Assembly: GCF_013409745.1 (NCBI RefSeq)
Contig: NZ_JACCBH010000001.1
Location: forward strand, 248,001 to 312,000
Origin: Microbacterium pseudoresistens
GTDB taxonomy: Bacteria; Actinomycetota; Actinomycetes; Actinomycetales; Microbacteriaceae
Reading direction: 5' to 3'
DNA length: 64,000 nt
Shown here piece after piece: positions 1 to 8,730 of the stretch. Position numbers and translations under genes: made by a program. Positions within the stretch are counted from its first letter, which is position 1. Every line of letters starts with the position of its first letter. The notes under the pieces were generated by a model. It worked only from the letters and a program-made list of their open reading frames with translations. It had not been told where the DNA came from and ran no database searches.

Positions 1-543
<543 letters not shown>

Positions 544-547
<4 letters not shown>

Positions 548-1245
548 GGCACGGACCGCTCGCCCGCACCCGTCGTGGCCCGGAATCGGCGCCTCGTCCG
601 TGCGATCCACCACGCACTGACGCCCCCGGCGAGCAGGAACCCGCCGCCGCCGGCGAGCGCGTACACGAGGAAGTGCGCCGGCGCACCGGCGAAGGGCGCC
701 GCGCAGCCGACGACGATCGCCCACACACCGAGCCAGAGCATCGGCAGTGCGTGCCAGAGCGCCCCGGCCATGAGGTACATGATCCCGGCGAAGAAGACGA
801 ACGCGCTGGGGAAGAAGATGGTGAGCAGATCGGGGTCCATGCCGTTGTGCACGAGTCCGAGCCCGAGCACGTAGACCGCGATCGTGCCTATCCACCAGCC
901 CTGACCGTAGACGATGCCTGCGAACGCGGCCTCCTTGCCTCCGCGCACACCACGCCCGGCGCGGGTCGCCAGCGTGGTGGAGAGGATGCCTGCGGCGACG
1001 AAGAGCACCACGAGAACGGGCGCGGCGACCGCCATCGGCAGGGCGAATGCGGGCGCGAGGCCCTCGACGAGCCAGAGCGCCGCGAAGCCGAGCAGCCACG
1101 CCAGCCCCCACGCGACGAGGACGAGCGGCACGAACCCGCCCGTGCGCGCGGCGACATCGCGCTGCTGATCCGCGGCGAGCGCGAGCGCCCGTGCGGGATC
1201 GAATGCGTCGTGCGCATCCGTTCCGGAACCCTCCGGTGCCGTCAT
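544..1245 (-). CDS. Polytopic membrane protein paired with winged-helix regulator
   Basis: A 233-residue protein with an N-terminal cytoplasmic stretch of about 40 residues and then roughly six hydrophobic segments, for example FVPLVLVAWGLAWLLGF and MAVAAPVLVVLFVAAGIL. It ends in a basic tail (WWIARTRRRFRATTG). I recognise no enzyme motif. Its start lies 1 nt after the stop of the CPBP gene and its stop overlaps the regulator start by 4 nt, so the three genes are very likely co-translated. Small regulator/membrane-protein pairs of this layout are common in actinobacteria; the function is not known. Confidence 0.75.
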
Positions 1246-1246
1246 G

Positions 1247-2005
1247 TCATGCTCCTTCCGTGAAGACGAAGAACGGGATCATCAAGGCGGGCAGAGACAT
1301 CACCAGGTCCACGAGGAAGTGGGCGACGATGATCGGTATGAGGCGCCCGTGCAGACGGTAGATGATTCCGGAGACCACGCCCCAGACGAAGAAGGCCGCG
1401 ACGAAGACGGACACGGCATCCGGGGTCGGCGCGTACCAGATGTGCTGGAGCGCGAACAGTGACGAAGGGATGACGATCGCCGCCCAGACCGGCACGCGTT
1501 CGGCGAGGCCGCGCTGTGAGATCCCCCGGTACACGAGCTCCTCGGCGGGGGCGTTCAGCGGGGCGAACGTGAGGACGGCGACGACGGCGATCACCGTCCA
1601 CGCCAGCGGCGGCAGCTGAGGCACCGCGGCCGGATCGAAGAAGATCGTTTCCATCGCTGCGAACATGTCCGCGCCGTGCTGGAGCCAGACGACCAACATG
1701 ATCGTCGCCGTGAACGGGAGGTAGAGCACGACGAGCCAGACAAGCCCCCAGAGCACGTCGACCCCCAGACGGCGCGCCGAGAAGTCCATGAGGTCGCGCA
1801 GCCGACGCCCCGTGCCGCGCAGGCGGCGGGCGATGAGCGCCAGGCACAGGATGTTCACCGGCAGCATGGCCGCGCATGCGAGCAGCGACGGCGGCGGGAA
1901 CGGCACCGCGCCATCGACGGTGCGGGTGAGCAGCCAGGCGCTCGTGCAAGTGAGGCCGACGAGCACGACGCGCAGCACCGGGAGCCCGATCGTCCAGGTC
2001 ATCAT
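1247..2005 (-). CDS. CPBP family intramembrane glutamic endopeptidase
   Basis: A 252-residue protein with about eight hydrophobic segments. The C-terminal half carries the CPBP/Abi motifs in order: EELVYRG (Glu-Glu plus Arg), FALQHIWY (Phe and His) and HFLVD (His, Asp). These are the catalytic and gate residues of the Rce1/CPBP intramembrane protease family. In bacteria such proteins often confer self-immunity to peptides or process signalling peptides; the target here is unknown. It is the first gene of the operon that continues with the membrane protein and winged-helix regulator, preceded by GGGAG before the ATG. Two adjacent ATG codons make the exact start uncertain by one codon. Confidence 0.88.
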   Translation of the reverse strand: MMTWTIGLPVLRVVLVGLTCTSAWLLTRTVDGAVPFPPPSLLACAAMLPVNILCLALIARRLRGTGRRLRDLMDFSARRLGVDVLWGLVWLVVLYLPFTATIMLVVWLQHGADMFAAMETIFFDPAAVPQLPPLAWTVIAVVAVLTFAPLNAPAEELVYRGISQRGLAERVPVWAAIVIPSSLFALQHIWYAPTPDAVSVFVAAFFVWGVVSGIIYRLHGRLIPIIVAHFLVDLVMSLPALMIPFFVFTEGA

Positions 2006-2035
2006 CCCGCTCCCTTCGCGCCTCGGTGTCCGTTA

Positions 2036-2052
2036 ACTTTGTAATGCAAAGT
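2036..2052. promoter_or_regulatory. Perfect palindrome, probable operator of the winged-helix regulator
   Basis: The sequence ACTTTGTAATGCAAAGT has two perfect 6-bp arms (ACTTTG/CAAAGT) around a 5-bp centre. It lies about 30 bp upstream of the CPBP start, where the promoter of the minus-strand operon must be, and well upstream of hrpA on the other strand. The local AT-richness contrasts with the surrounding GC-rich DNA. The site is visible directly; assigning it to the operon's own regulator is inference from position. Confidence 0.65.
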
Positions 2053-2115
2053 AGTTTGCGTGTCAACAGTGAGGATTCATCTCCGAGCGCTCTGCCTCGA
2101 GAACAGCGCTGACTT

Positions 2116-2140
2116 CCGACGACTCCCGCGCAGTCGTCGG
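2116..2140 (+). other. Stem-loop upstream of hrpA
   Basis: CCGACGACT and AGTCGTCGG form a perfect 9-bp stem with a 7-nt loop between the operator and hrpA. There is no T-run, so it is not a clear terminator. If hrpA is transcribed from the -10-like box at 2178-2183, the stem-loop lies upstream of the transcript and could act only at the DNA level. Confidence 0.4.
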
Positions 2141-2177
2141 GAGAAGAGGCGATTCTCGGGAGGATCGGCGGGCGTCA

Positions 2178-2183
2178 TACGAT
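2178..2183 (+). promoter_or_regulatory. -10-like box (TACGAT) just before hrpA
   Basis: TACGAT fits the actinobacterial -10 pattern TANNNT and ends 8 nt before the ATG at 2192. A start site 6-8 nt downstream of it would give a leaderless or nearly leaderless hrpA mRNA. Only the box is seen; the start site is inferred. Confidence 0.4.
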
Positions 2184-2191
2184 GGGGGGCT

Positions 2192-5100
2192 ATGTCTCCT
2201 CACATCTCCTACCCCGCGGAGCTGCCCGTCAGCGCCGCGCGCGAGGAGATCGCCGACGCCATCCGCGACCACCAGGTGGTCGTCGTGGCCGGCGCCACCG
2301 GATCGGGCAAGACCACCCAGCTTCCGAAGATCTGCCTGGAGCTCGGCCGCGAGCGCATCGCGCACACGCAGCCGCGGCGCCTGGCCGCCCGCACGATCGC
2401 CGAACGCGTCGCCGAAGAGCTGCAGGTGCCGCTGGGCGGGCTCGTCGGGTACAAGGTGCGCTTCACGGATCAGGTCTCCGACGCCACGCGCATCGCGCTG
2501 ATGACCGACGGGATCCTGCTCAACGAGATCCACCGCGACCGGCTCTTGCGCCGGTACGACACGATCATCATCGACGAGGCGCACGAGCGCTCCCTCAACG
2601 TCGACTTCCTCCTCGGGTACCTGCGCCGCATCCTCCCCGAACGCCCCGACCTGAAGGTGATCATCACCTCGGCGACGATCGACCCGAAAAGCTTCGCGAC
2701 GCACTTCACCCTGCCCGGCGGCGAGCCCGTGCCCGTGATCGAGGTGTCGGGGCGCACGTATCCCGTGGAGGTCCGCTACCGTCCGCTCGTGACGGATGCG
2801 GACGAGAGCAGCCGCGCGGCCGAGGACGCCGACGAGGTGGGAGCGATCGTCGCGGCCCTGCGCGAGCTCGACCGCGAACCACCCGGCGATGTGCTCGTCT
2901 TCCTCCCCGGCGAGGCCGAGATCCGCGACGCGGCGGATGCCGTGCGCGCCGCCTACGCCAAGGGCACCGCTCCCACGGAGGTGCTGCCGCTGTACGGGCG
3001 GCTCTCCGCTGCCGAGCAGCATCGCGTCTTCGAGCCCTCGCGCATCGCCGGGGTGCGCCGCCGCGTCGTGCTGGCCACGAACGTCGCCGAGACGAGCCTC
3101 ACCGTCCCCGGCATCAAGTACGTGATCGACACGGGCACCGCCCGCATCTCGCGGTACTCGCACCGCTCGAAGGTGCAGCGCCTGCCCATCGAAGCCGTCT
3201 CGCAGGCGTCGGCGAACCAGCGCTCGGGCCGAGCGGGCCGCACCAGCGACGGCATCGCCATCCGTCTCTACGGCGAGGACGACTTCGAGGGTCGGGCGGA
3301 GTTCACCGAGCCGGAGATCCTGCGCACCTCGCTCGCCTCGGTCGTGCTGCAGATGCTGAGCCTGGGCTTCGGCGACATCTCCGCCTTCCCCTTCCTCACC
3401 CCGCCCGACTCCCGCGGAGTGAAGGCGGCGCTCGACCTGCTCACCGAGCTCGGGGCGGTCACCCTCTCCCGCGCGGGTGACGAGCCGCGGCTGACCCGCA
3501 TCGGTCGCGACCTCGTGCGCATGCCCATCGACCCGCGCTTCGCCCGGATGCTCGTCGAGGCGCAGCGCACCGGCGTCGCCGCGCAGGTGCTGCCGATCGT
3601 GGCGGGCATGTCGATCCAGGACGTGCGCGAGCGCCCCTCGGCCGACGCCCCGCAGGCCGTGCGCGACGAGGCGGAGCGGATGCACGCCCGCTTCACCGAC
3701 CCCACGAGCGATTTCCTCGCCCTGCTGAACCTGTGGAACCACCTGCGCGAGCAGCAGCGCGCCCTGGGTTCGAGCTCGTTCCGGCGGCTCGTACGCGGCG
3801 AGCACCTGAACTATGTGCGCGTGCGGGAGTGGTTCGACGTGCACCGGCAGCTGCGCTCCCTTGTGAAGAACGACACCGTGAAGAACGACACCGTGAAGGG
3901 CGACCGCAAGAGCTCCGGGAACGCTGATCCGGACGCGATCCATCGGGCTCTCCTGGCCGGTCTCCTCTCGCAGATCGGCATCCTCGACGAGCGCAAGAAC
4001 GCCACCCCGCCCAAGGGGCAGAGTGGGAGAGCGAAGGACCCGAAGCGCCGCATCGCCGAGTACCGGGGTGCGCGCGGCATCCGCTTCTCGATCTTCCCCG
4101 GCTCGGGTCTGCACAAGAAGGCGCCGCAGGCGGTGATGGCGGCGGAGGTCGTGGAGACCTCCCGCACCTTCGCCCGCACGGTCGCGGCGATCGATCCGGC
4201 GTGGGCCGAGGCGCTGGCGGGCGATCTCGCCAAGCGGCAGGTCTCCGAGCCGCACTGGTCGAAGGATGCCGGAGCCGCCGTCGCCTTCGAGAAGGTGACG
4301 CTGTTCGGGGTGGAGATCATCCCCCGCCGCCGCGTGCAGTTCGCGCGCATCGATCGCGCCGGTGCCAGGGAACTGTTCGTGCGTCACGCGCTCGTGGACG
4401 GCGAGTGGGATCCGACTCGCCTGAACAAGCGCGTGAGCGCGTTCTGGCGCAGCAACCACGAACTGCGCCGCCGCCTGGAGAAGCAGGAGGAGCGCGAGCG
4501 CCGCCGTGACATCCTCGCCGGCGACGAGAGCGTCTTCCGGTTCTACGAGGAGCGCATCCCCGCCGAGGTGTTCGACGTGCGCTCCTTCGAGAAGTGGTGG
4601 CGGGATGCGCTGGCGGCGACGCCGAAGCTGCTCGTGATGCGCGAGAGCGATCTCGTCGACGACCCCGATCGCGAAGGCCGGGGCGAGTTCCCCACCCGCT
4701 GGACGCAGGGCGATCAGGTGCTGGGCCTGGCGTACCGCTTCGAGCCGGGAGCGCCCGACGACGGCGTGAGCGTGGTCGTGCCGCTGGCGCTGCTGCAGCA
4801 GATCCAGGATTCCGGCTTCGACTGGCAGGTGCCCGGCTTGCGCGCCGAGCTCATCACGGGGCTGCTGCGAGCGCTGCCCAAGGCGATCCGACGGCACGTC
4901 GTTCCGGCCGCGGACTGGGCCGAGAAGTTCGGCGAGCAGTTGTCCGGCCAGGGCCCCGAGGATCACGACGGACTGCCGCCGCAGTCCCTCAAAGAGGCGC
5001 TCGCACGACTCATCCAGCCCCTGGCGAACCAGCCCGTCACGACGGCCGACTTCGACGACGAGCGTGTTCCCGGACACCTGCGGATGAACTTCCGCGCCGT

Positions 5101-6166
5101 GGACGAGCGCGGTCGCGTCGCCGGAAACGCGCGTGCTCTCGCCGACCTGCAGGACGAGCTGGCCGACCGCTCCCGCACGAGCGTCGCGCGCTCCATCTCC
5201 CGCAGCACCCCCGACGGGGAACGCCGAGGGCGGAGAGATGCGAAGCATGCGAAACCCTCCGCCGAGGGTGCCGCCGCCGCTTCCGTCCGTGCTCCGCTCG
5301 AGCAGCAGGGGCTCACAACGTGGACCTTCGGCGACCTCCCCGAGGTGCTCGATACGAAGGTCGCCGGCGGCGTGGTGCGCGGCTACCCCGCGCTGATCGA
5401 TGCGGGAAAGACCGTGTCGGTGCGCGTGGAGGCCGCTGCGGAGGCCGCGCTCGCGGCGACCCGCGACGGCGTGCTCCGGCTCGTGCTGCTGAATGTCGCC
5501 TCGCCCGCCGCCTACGTGCAGGAGCACCTGACCAGCCCCGAGAAGCTGGCGCTGGCCGCCTCGCCGTACCCGAACGTCGCCGCGCTCATCGAGGATGCGC
5601 GCCGCGCCGTCGCGAGGGGCATCATCGAGCGGACCACCGCTGGCGGGATCGTGCGCACCGAGGCGGAGTTCGCCCGGGTGCGGGATGCCGTCTCCGGCGC
5701 GATCGTCGACGAGTTGTTCGCGGCCGTCTCGCTCGTGGCCCGCATCCTCACCAAGGCGCGCGAGGTGGAGCGCGGCATCAAACGGCAGAACTCTCTGGCC
5801 CTCCTCGGCCCGCTCGGCGACATCCGCGCCCAGCTGGACGGGCTCATCCATCCGGGATTCATCGCCGCGGCGGGCATCGAGCGCCTGGCGCACCTGCCGC
5901 GCTACCTCGATGGCATGACCGAGCGCCTGCGCATCCTGGAGCAGACACCAGGCAAGGATCGCGCCCGCATGACCGAGTACGAGCGCGCGGCTCACGCCTA
6001 TGCCGAGGCGGGCGGGGCGATCCCGCCGACCCCGGGTGCCCCCGCCGCGCTGACGGAGGCGCGCTGGATGCTGGAGGAGTACCGCATCAGCGTCTTCGCC
6101 CAGCAGCTGGGCACGGCGCAGCCCGTGTCGCTCCCGCGCATCCTGAAGCTCCTCGGCACCGGCTGA
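2192..6166 (+). CDS. hrpA: ATP-dependent RNA helicase HrpA (DEAH box)
   Basis: A 1324-residue protein, close to the roughly 1300 usual for HrpA. The N-terminal helicase core has Walker A GATGSGKT (G34-T41), the DEAH box (D128-H131), motif III SAT, TNVAETSLTVPG and QRSGRAGR. Helicase-associated and OB-fold regions follow, then the long C-terminal DUF3418 region typical of HrpA. It unwinds RNA or ribonucleoprotein structures in the cytoplasm, and related HrpA proteins act on stalled ribosomes. The longer reading frame is open back to 2060, but the ATG at 2192 gives the normal family start (MSPHISYPAELPVS). A 15-nt tandem repeat inserts VKNDT units near residue 560. No partner gene is adjacent. 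Confidence 0.97.
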   Translation: MSPHISYPAELPVSAAREEIADAIRDHQVVVVAGATGSGKTTQLPKICLELGRERIAHTQPRRLAARTIAERVAEELQVPLGGLVGYKVRFTDQVSDATRIALMTDGILLNEIHRDRLLRRYDTIIIDEAHERSLNVDFLLGYLRRILPERPDLKVIITSATIDPKSFATHFTLPGGEPVPVIEVSGRTYPVEVRYRPLVTDADESSRAAEDADEVGAIVAALRELDREPPGDVLVFLPGEAEIRDAADAVRAAYAKGTAPTEVLPLYGRLSAAEQHRVFEPSRIAGVRRRVVLATNVAETSLTVPGIKYVIDTGTARISRYSHRSKVQRLPIEAVSQASANQRSGRAGRTSDGIAIRLYGEDDFEGRAEFTEPEILRTSLASVVLQMLSLGFGDISAFPFLTPPDSRGVKAALDLLTELGAVTLSRAGDEPRLTRIGRDLVRMPIDPRFARMLVEAQRTGVAAQVLPIVAGMSIQDVRERPSADAPQAVRDEAERMHARFTDPTSDFLALLNLWNHLREQQRALGSSSFRRLVRGEHLNYVRVREWFDVHRQLRSLVKNDTVKNDTVKGDRKSSGNADPDAIHRALLAGLLSQIGILDERKNATPPKGQSGRAKDPKRRIAEYRGARGIRFSIFPGSGLHKKAPQAVMAAEVVETSRTFARTVAAIDPAWAEALAGDLAKRQVSEPHWSKDAGAAVAFEKVTLFGVEIIPRRRVQFARIDRAGARELFVRHALVDGEWDPTRLNKRVSAFWRSNHELRRRLEKQEERERRRDILAGDESVFRFYEERIPAEVFDVRSFEKWWRDALAATPKLLVMRESDLVDDPDREGRGEFPTRWTQGDQVLGLAYRFEPGAPDDGVSVVVPLALLQQIQDSGFDWQVPGLRAELITGLLRALPKAIRRHVVPAADWAEKFGEQLSGQGPEDHDGLPPQSLKEALARLIQPLANQPVTTADFDDERVPGHLRMNFRAVDERGRVAGNARALADLQDELADRSRTSVARSISRSTPDGERRGRRDAKHAKPSAEGAAAASVRAPLEQQGLTTWTFGDLPEVLDTKVAGGVVRGYPALIDAGKTVSVRVEAAAEAALAATRDGVLRLVLLNVASPAAYVQEHLTSPEKLALAASPYPNVAALIEDARRAVARGIIERTTAGGIVRTEAEFARVRDAVSGAIVDELFAAVSLVARILTKAREVERGIKRQNSLALLGPLGDIRAQLDGLIHPGFIAAAGIERLAHLPRYLDGMTERLRILEQTPGKDRARMTEYERAAHAYAEAGGAIPPTPGAPAALTEARWMLEEYRISVFAQQLGTAQPVSLPRILKLLGTG
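3863..3907 (+). repeat. hrpA: 15-nt in-frame tandem repeat inside hrpA
   Basis: GTGAAGAACGACACC occurs twice in tandem and is followed by a degenerate third unit (GTGAAGGGCGACCGC). The result is VKNDT-VKNDT-VKGDR in a linker that joins the helicase core to the C-terminal region. The reading frame is kept. Copy number could vary between strains. Confidence 0.7.
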
Positions 6167-6193
6167 CCCTCCCCCCCCCCGGTTTGGGGCGCA

Positions 6194-6234
6194 CTCTCAC
6201 GTTCGGGGCGGGGAATTCGCGCCCCGAACGAGAG
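6194..6234. terminator. Terminator-like hairpin after hrpA
   Basis: GTTCGGGGCG (6201-6210) pairs perfectly with CGCCCCGAAC (6220-6229) around a 9-nt loop. The stem extends through CTCTC/GAGAG with a 2-nt bulge. It lies 28 bp after the hrpA stop and before the next plus-strand gene. There is no U-tract, as is common for actinobacterial terminators. A further copy of GCCCCGAACG follows at about 6240. Confidence 0.6.
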
Positions 6235-6274
6235 AAGCCGCCCCGAACGGGTCAGCCAGGGCTAGCGTGGACGC

Positions 6275-7216
6275 ATGGCCCACGCGATCGTGCACTCCAA
6301 GACCGGCGGCCCCGAGGTCCTGCGGCTCGTCGACATCCCCGTCCCCGTCCCCGCGCCCGACGAGGTCGTCGTGCGCATCGACGCGGCGGGCGTCAATCCG
6401 CTCGACGCCAAGCAACGCAGCGGCATCCGTCCCGTACCGGCGTTCACCGAGCGCCGCGTCGGCTTCGACGGCGCGGGCGTCATCACGGCGCTGGGCGCCG
6501 AGGTCGAGGGGCTCGCCGTGGGCGACCGCGTCGTCATCCGCGACACCCTGGGCACCTACGCCACGGATCTTGCCGTGCCCGCCGTGCGTGTCGCCCTCAT
6601 CCCCGAAGGCGTGACCTCTGCGCAGGCCGCAGCGGTGCCGATCCCTGCAGGAACGGCGTACCAGGTGGTGCGCTCGATGGGCATCGACGAGGCGGATGTC
6701 GTGCTGCTGCACAACGGCTCGGGCGCGGTCGGGCAGGCGGCCATCCAGTTCGCCGTGCAGGCCGGGGCGACGGTGATCGCCACCGGCGGCGCCTCCTCGC
6801 AGGAGCGCCTGCGCACGCTGGGAGCGATCCCCGTGCAGTACGGCGAGGGCGTGTCCGACGCGATCCGCGAGGCCGCGCCCGGTCCGATCACCGTGGCGCT
6901 GGACTTCATCGGCACGGACGAGGCGATCGCCGTCTCGAAGGAGTTCGTCGCCGACGGCTCCCGCATCGCCACGATCGTGCGCGGACCGGATGCCGCCGAG
7001 CTCGGCATCCGCGCGTTCAGCGGCGGAAGCCCCGAGCCGCTCACCGCGCAGGAGCTGGCGTGGCGCCGCGAGGCTATCCCTGAGACGATGGCGCTGATCG
7101 CCGACGGCCGCTTCTCCGTCGAGTTCGGAGCGGAGCTGCCGCTGGCCGAGGCCGCCGAGGCGCACCGGATGCTGGAGTCGCACGCCGTGCGCGGGAAGAT
7201 CATCCTGCTCCCCTGA
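6275..7216 (+). CDS. Zinc-independent NADP-dependent oxidoreductase (quinone oxidoreductase-like, MDR)
   Basis: A 313-residue protein of the medium-chain dehydrogenase/reductase superfamily. The N-terminal GroES-like domain (MAHAIVHSKTGGPEVLRLVD) lacks the Cys/His zinc ligands. The Rossmann domain carries NGSGAVGQAAIQFAVQAGA followed by a TGGASS stretch suited to NADP(H). This is the layout of quinone oxidoreductase/zeta-crystallin-like enzymes (QOR), which reduce quinones or enones with NADPH. A TAGCGT box ends 6 nt before the ATG, so transcription may be leaderless. It stands alone between the hrpA terminator and the sulfhydrylase gene. The substrate is not predictable. Confidence 0.88.
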   Translation: MAHAIVHSKTGGPEVLRLVDIPVPVPAPDEVVVRIDAAGVNPLDAKQRSGIRPVPAFTERRVGFDGAGVITALGAEVEGLAVGDRVVIRDTLGTYATDLAVPAVRVALIPEGVTSAQAAAVPIPAGTAYQVVRSMGIDEADVVLLHNGSGAVGQAAIQFAVQAGATVIATGGASSQERLRTLGAIPVQYGEGVSDAIREAAPGPITVALDFIGTDEAIAVSKEFVADGSRIATIVRGPDAAELGIRAFSGGSPEPLTAQELAWRREAIPETMALIADGRFSVEFGAELPLAEAAEAHRMLESHAVRGKIILLP

Positions 7217-7291
7217 TCCCCCGCGTCATGCGGCGTAACCTGGGGCGCCCGGACTGCGGCGCCCGCGCAGTCCGACGCGAAGATGGTTGGC

Positions 7292-8602
7292 ATGAGCTCC
7301 GACGCCCCCACCCGTTTCGCGACCAGGCAGGTGCAGGCCGCCTATGTGACGGGGCAGGCGCAGAACACCGCGGTGCCGCCGCTGTACCAGTCGTCGGCGT
7401 ACGAGTTCGACTCGCTCGCCGATGCCCGAGACCTGTTCGCCCTGCGTACCACGGGGAACATCTACAGCCGCAACGCCAGCCCCACCCAGCAGCTCTTCGA
7501 AGAGCGCGTCGCGGCGCTGGAGGGCGGTATCTCCGCCGTCGGCGTCGCCTCGGGTCAGGCGGCCGTGGCCGTGACACTCCTCGCCCTGGCTGGGCCCGGC
7601 GGTCACATCGTCGCAGCGAACCAGCTGTACGGCGGCTCCGTCGATCTGCTGCAGGAGACCTTCGCCGACTTCGGGATCACGACGACGTTCGTCGATCAGG
7701 ACGACCTGGATGCGTGGCGCGCGGCCGTGCGCCCGGAGACACGGGTGTTCTTCGCCGAATCGGTCGCGAATCCCATCGCCCAGGTGCTCGACGTCCGCGC
7801 GGTGGCCGATGCGGCGCACGAGGCAGGAGTCCCCCTCGTGATCGACAGCACGGTCACCACCCCCTATCTCGAACGTCCGGGCGAGCACGGCGCCGACTTC
7901 GTCGTGCATTCGGCGACGAAGTACCTGTGCGGGCACGGCACCTCACTCGGCGGCGTGGCCGTCGACATCGGCACGTTCGACTTCGGCCGCGACCCTGAGA
8001 AGTGGCCGCAGTTCACGACTCCCTATGCGCGGTTCGGCGACCTGGTGCTGTGGGAACGGTTCGGCGCCGGCCAGGCGTTCGCGGCGCTCGTGAAGTCGAA
8101 GTACGTGCATGATCTCGGCCCGTCGCTCTCGCCCTTCAACGCCCACCAGATCCTCGTGGGCATGGAGACACTCGACCTGCGCGTCGCCCGCCAGAGCGCG
8201 TCGGCGCAGCGGATCGCCGAGCATCTGTCGACGCATCCGGCCGTCGCCGCGGTGCACCATCCCGGGCTCGCCGGCAATCGGTGGCATGCTCTCGCCGAGC
8301 GCTACCTGCCGCAGGGCGCCCCTGCGGTGTTCTCGATCGACCTCGTCTCCACGGGCGACAGCGAAGACGACTTCCGTCGTGCCGAGCGGGTAGTCGAAGC
8401 GCTGCGGGTCATCCGCCTCGTGGCGAACATCGGCGATGCGCGCAGCCTCGTCGCGCACCCCGCCTCGATGACCCACTCGCACCTGTCGCCGGCCCAGTTG
8501 ACCGCCGCGGGCATCTCGTGGACGACGCTGCGGCTGTCGATCGGCATCGAAGACGTCGACGACCTCGTCGACGATCTGGATCGGGCGCTCGCGCTCGCAT
8601 AG
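7292..8602 (+). CDS. O-acetylhomoserine/O-succinylhomoserine sulfhydrylase (Cys/Met metabolism PLP enzyme)
   Basis: A 436-residue fold-type I PLP enzyme of the Cys/Met metabolism family. GVASGQAA binds the PLP phosphate, DSTVTTPYL precedes the lysine region, and HSATKYLCGHG holds the Schiff-base lysine. The C-terminus has SLVAHPASMTHSHLSPAQ, which is typical of MetY-type O-acetylhomoserine sulfhydrylases that make homocysteine from O-acetylhomoserine and sulfide. Cystathionine gamma-synthase-type activity cannot be excluded from sequence alone. An in-frame ATG three codons upstream (7283) is the alternative start. Confidence 0.88.
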   Translation: MSSDAPTRFATRQVQAAYVTGQAQNTAVPPLYQSSAYEFDSLADARDLFALRTTGNIYSRNASPTQQLFEERVAALEGGISAVGVASGQAAVAVTLLALAGPGGHIVAANQLYGGSVDLLQETFADFGITTTFVDQDDLDAWRAAVRPETRVFFAESVANPIAQVLDVRAVADAAHEAGVPLVIDSTVTTPYLERPGEHGADFVVHSATKYLCGHGTSLGGVAVDIGTFDFGRDPEKWPQFTTPYARFGDLVLWERFGAGQAFAALVKSKYVHDLGPSLSPFNAHQILVGMETLDLRVARQSASAQRIAEHLSTHPAVAAVHHPGLAGNRWHALAERYLPQGAPAVFSIDLVSTGDSEDDFRRAERVVEALRVIRLVANIGDARSLVAHPASMTHSHLSPAQLTAAGISWTTLRLSIGIEDVDDLVDDLDRALALA

Positions 8603-8672
8603 CACGCGAGCATCCCCGATTCAGGTGCCCCACTCGGCCCCTCGGATGCGCGAAGACGGACGATCCGGGGCA

Positions 8673-8698
8673 CCCGACGGCGTCGCCGCGCCGTCGGG
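8673..8698. terminator. Hairpin between the sulfhydrylase and murE-like genes
   Basis: CCCGACGGCG pairs perfectly with CGCCGTCGGG around a 6-nt loop. Outside it, GGTGCCCC and GGGGCACC can form a second stem. It sits 70 bp after the sulfhydrylase stop and just upstream of a TAGAAT box (8716-8721) that probably drives the murE-like gene. It is therefore likely a terminator for the upstream gene. Confidence 0.5.
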
Positions 8699-8730
8699 GC
8701 CGCGGCGCGCTCCCGTAGAATCGGGAGGTC

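Noticed and set aside
2063-5995. 1310-codon open frame antisense to hrpA
   Set aside because: It is the shadow of the hrpA gene in very GC-rich DNA; the translation is a His/Arg/Gly-rich string without domains.
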